From NCBI GenBank assembly GCA_030144725.1, contig JASKMD010000011.1, positions 6,840,812-6,904,811 on the forward strand: 64,000 bases of DNA, given 5' to 3'. This document shows positions 61,444-64,000 of the stretch, one piece after another. A program made the position numbers and the translations under genes. The DNA is from Haematococcus lacustris. Its lineage: Eukaryota; Chlorophyta; Chlorophyceae; Chlamydomonadales; Haematococcaceae. The notes beneath the pieces were generated by a model that saw only the letters and a list, made by a program, of their open reading frames with translations, had not been told where the DNA came from and made no database searches. Position 1 is the first letter of the stretch. Each line of letters begins with the position of its first letter.

Positions 61444-63365
61444 ATGTGCATTGGACCAAAACTGCACACATACAAAACACCAACACCAACACGAACCTGA
61501 TTCTACCTTTGCGTTGGTACTTGTTGCCCGCTGGGCTGATGAGAGAGGTGCTGCTAGCCCGCAATCGATACGCCTGGACTAGGGCGAAATATCCAATTGG
61601 AAGCAAAAGTGGCAAGATGTATCTCTGGTCGTCCCCCGAACGATACCATGATACGACATCACAACAAGACCACAAGCACGTCAGCCAGGTTGCACACCCG
61701 TACGCTGGATGTGGTTCAATTGTCAGCATAGTGCCAAACTGAACTCCTAAAGAAGAGTCAACAGTTCTGTCAAGGAAACAACAGGGCGTGCCACTCAAAA
61801 TATAAGCCACTCAGCTTCGCGCTGCGCTCCGACGCTCCAACAATCTATTACCATTCTTATCATCGTTAATTTCACATCTTTGGCATCCGAGCTAAGCCTC
61901 ACCTCATGCTCGCATCCAGCGGTCGACACCTTAAGCAATTAGACCATTATGTACTACCAGACTATGGACTTGGCATGAACAAAGGCATGCTGTTCCTTAG
62001 CCTCGACTCAGCCAGGATTCAACATTGAACAACATGTTTGACTGTGGATGATCTCACTCAGCTACAATCCAACAATGTGCACCAGGTCGCCATTGAAGCG
62101 AATTGCCGGCAACCAGTCACCAATTGGGGCGATTGTGAGGTGCAATAGAGGTTTTCTGCCATCCCCTGCTCCCTCACTCGTGCGTATCACAGTGCAGGAG
62201 TCAGTGTCACTCAGCCAGGGCTGTGTAACCTGCCTTACTCCTATTCACCGCCAACACAGCAGCAGTGCATGTGGGGGTGCGCTCATGGTGTGGCCATGTG
62301 CCATGTCGCAATCTTGGCCGCCATGGCAGCTTTCGTGAGCCACACACACCTTGGCTGCAGCCCTAGCCATCACACTAGCTCATCTCTGTGGACTCCACGC
62401 TGGCTCCCACCTGCTGCTGCTGCACCAGCAACACCTGCTGGCCACACCTGCTGCTGCAGCGACCCCTGGATGCTCTGGATACGTCTTGAGACGATCACTA
62501 CATAAGATGAGGCTATTGAGCAGTGCTAGGCAGGCATACCAGGCTGATGGTTGAAGCAGAGTAACACCATGCTCATCATAGGATGGCAGCTAGCATGGTG
62601 TTGCAGCCATCAGGTGCTCAACCCTCTGCGATACACAGCTACACACCGCCCCACCCACCCCATCCGGTCTGCCCTCCTAGGGTCAAGCACCTTCACTTCA
62701 CCCTGAGCAGCGCACAGATATGCCAATGACCATGCGCACACAGCCCAGCCCCTTTTGCCGCTCTTGCCGCTGCAGCATGTTGTCCGCTTGCATGTCATAC
62801 ACACAATGGGCTGTGTGTAACGAGCTGGCCGTCGCCACTCTGAAGTCCAGGACGCACAGTTCAAGGCTGGGAGGCAGGGCTCCACCGGGCCCTAGCTCCC
62901 TGGCAACCCCTGCTGCTGCAGCCAACGTTGTGATGGTAGCTCAGACGACAAGAAGAAGAAGAAGAAGAAGAAGAAGAAGAAGAAGACTCCAGCAGAACCG
63001 ATGTGCATTGAGGGAGGAGCTTTTGCCTGGGGAGTGGCCTGCTCCCACCACCCAATCTAGAAGGATCAGATGGCGGCTCAGGATGCATGGCACATACCAT
63101 GGCTGGCTACTGCCATGCACACAACCCACACCCACTGCTGGAGCTGGTGTAGGCTGCAGCACATGGAGGGCGTGTCACTCACACAGTGGGTAGCGCTGTG
63201 GTGGTCTGGCTGGAGCCACTGTGCAGGCAAGCACTGACAGCTCAAGGCTGGACGGCTGCTGAGTCTCTGGTGACAGATGTGGCGGTGGCAGCTGTGGAGG
63301 CTGAGGCAGGGAGTGGAGCGGCCCTGCCCCTACCCCCTGAGAGGAGGGGAGCCCTGCCTTTGCAC
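61444..63365. other. Host spacer between element B and the unidentified gene
   Basis: A minus-strand frame at 62698-62880 (ELCVLDFRVATASSLHTAHC) could be an exon, but no splice partners were found. A GAA microsatellite and repeat R copy 4 lie at 62949-63060. Confidence 0.35.
62949..63060 (-). repeat. Short dispersed repeat R, copy 4, with GAA/TTC tail
   Basis: On the minus strand GGTGGGAGCAGGCCACTCC...TCAATGCACATC, an imperfect hairpin, GGAGT, then about twelve TTC. This is the only copy outside element B. Confidence 0.55.
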
Positions 63366-64000
63366 TCAGCCCTTGCCCACCAAGAACTCCATGACCTGGT
63401 CCAGGCAGCTGCGTGGGTCTGACAGCAGCTGTTCAAGTGCTGGCAACCGCTGGCGTGCTGCTGGGATACCGGCCAGCTTGCAGAAGTCCTGCGACCAAAG
63501 GTGAGGAGCAGGGCTGGGTGATGGTGGTAGGAGTTTTTGATAACCTCAGATCCTTAGATTTGATAACCTTAGATCACCTGATACAAGTTTTTGATGAGAG
63601 AGGTCAAATGGTCCAGGTGCTGCGGCTGCTCCTTGTACTCCGTGCGAATAGCCTGGGCCCTCTCAAGGATCTGAATGCATGTGGGCGATAAGGTATGAGG
63701 GAAAGATGATGTACGACTGAGTATGTGATGTTGGAGTGAGTGAGGGACGGCTAGTGTGGTCTAGAAGCAGCAGAGGGCCAATGCGTACCCAGTCTTGGGC
63801 ACGCCCCCTTTCCCGCCTGCCTGGCACATAACAGGAATGCCAGCTCACCTGCTTTACAACACTCTCACCCTGCAAAGGTTGCGTCACATGGCAGCAGCAG
63901 CAGAGGCAGCGGCAGCAGAGGCATCGCTGCTGAAAGCCCAGCAGCCTATCGCGCACCTGGCTATATTCAGAGGGGAGGAAGTTCACCACTTCAGGGTCCT
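63366..64000 (-). CDS. Unidentified host gene, last four exons
   Basis: The exons are 63957-64000 (running off the window), 63849-63869, 63578-63670 and 63366-63488 with the stop. All junctions are phase 0 with GT-AG sites. The 21-bp exon codes GESVVKQ. The C-terminus includes PEVVNFLPSEYSQ, ILERAQAIRTEYKEQPQHLD, HLTSLIKNLYQ, DFCKLAGIPAARQRLPALEQ and CLDQVMEFLVGKG. It looks helical and cytosolic. I do not recognise the family. Clean phases and amino-acid composition make it a real gene. Confidence 0.65.

Noticed and set aside
61400..61810. 136-residue minus-strand frame with hydrophobic stretches
   Set aside because: It spans the right end of element B into host DNA and shows no recognisable motif or splice sites.

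Overview
The window looks like nuclear DNA of a chlorophycean (volvocalean-type) green alga. The evidence is GC-rich, CTG/CAG-rich sequence, a many-exon receptor cyclase with a bacterial-type solute-binding ectodomain of the kind known from Chlamydomonas relatives, and chromovirus and Copia retrotransposons. Species is not determined. Only two host genes can be supported. Most of the rest is nested transposons, whose order of insertion can be read from target-site duplications (TSDs).

Layout. (1) 1-17073: a chromodomain Ty3/Gypsy element (Gypsy1; its 5' LTR starts outside the window). Its gag is interrupted by Copia1 (1144-12095, minus, TSD TCCAC). Copia1's own 5' LTR is interrupted by Copia2 (6836-11917, minus, TSD CCTAC). 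(2) 17312-36198: a large cut-and-paste-type DNA transposon (element A; terminal inverted repeat GGTCACCCCCGCCATTGGC, 4-bp TSD TACT). It carries a spliced transposase-like gene, split by Gypsy2 (18239-33901, TSD CAGAG). The gag of Gypsy2 is in turn split by two long-inverted-repeat elements, D (18985-23651) and E (23950-28536). (3) 36199-49361: host DNA. It holds one complete minus-strand gene (37754-49034), a receptor-type class III nucleotidyl cyclase with signal peptide, solute-binding-like ectodomain, one transmembrane helix and two cyclase domains with complementary losses of catalytic residues. (4) 49362-61443: element B, of the same terminal-repeat family as A (TSD ATGT), inserted about 330 bp upstream of the cyclase start codon. 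It contains a decayed transposase copy, a palindromic array, a small relative (element C, 52481-54055, TSD AGGA) and an intact-looking Gypsy3 (54172-60564, minus, TSD CAAAA). (5) 61444-64000: host DNA ending in the last four exons of an unidentified minus-strand gene.

The main novelty is the A/B/C transposon family: 4-bp TSDs, GGTCACC termini, and a transposase-like protein with SDGC..QFK, HFK..HDSEGG and a SAP-like C-terminus. Two of its three insertions lie at the centre of 19-nt palindromes. Other unusual points are: Gag and Pol of Gypsy2 and Gypsy3 in one frame separated by a single UAG in the same AAA-UAG-G context; a PHD finger behind the chromodomain of Gypsy1; primer-binding sites of both Copia elements matching the anticodon arm of initiator tRNA-Met; and the C1/C2 division of labour in the cyclase.

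All coordinates were read by eye. Splice sites and family names are inference from sequence and have not been checked by any search.
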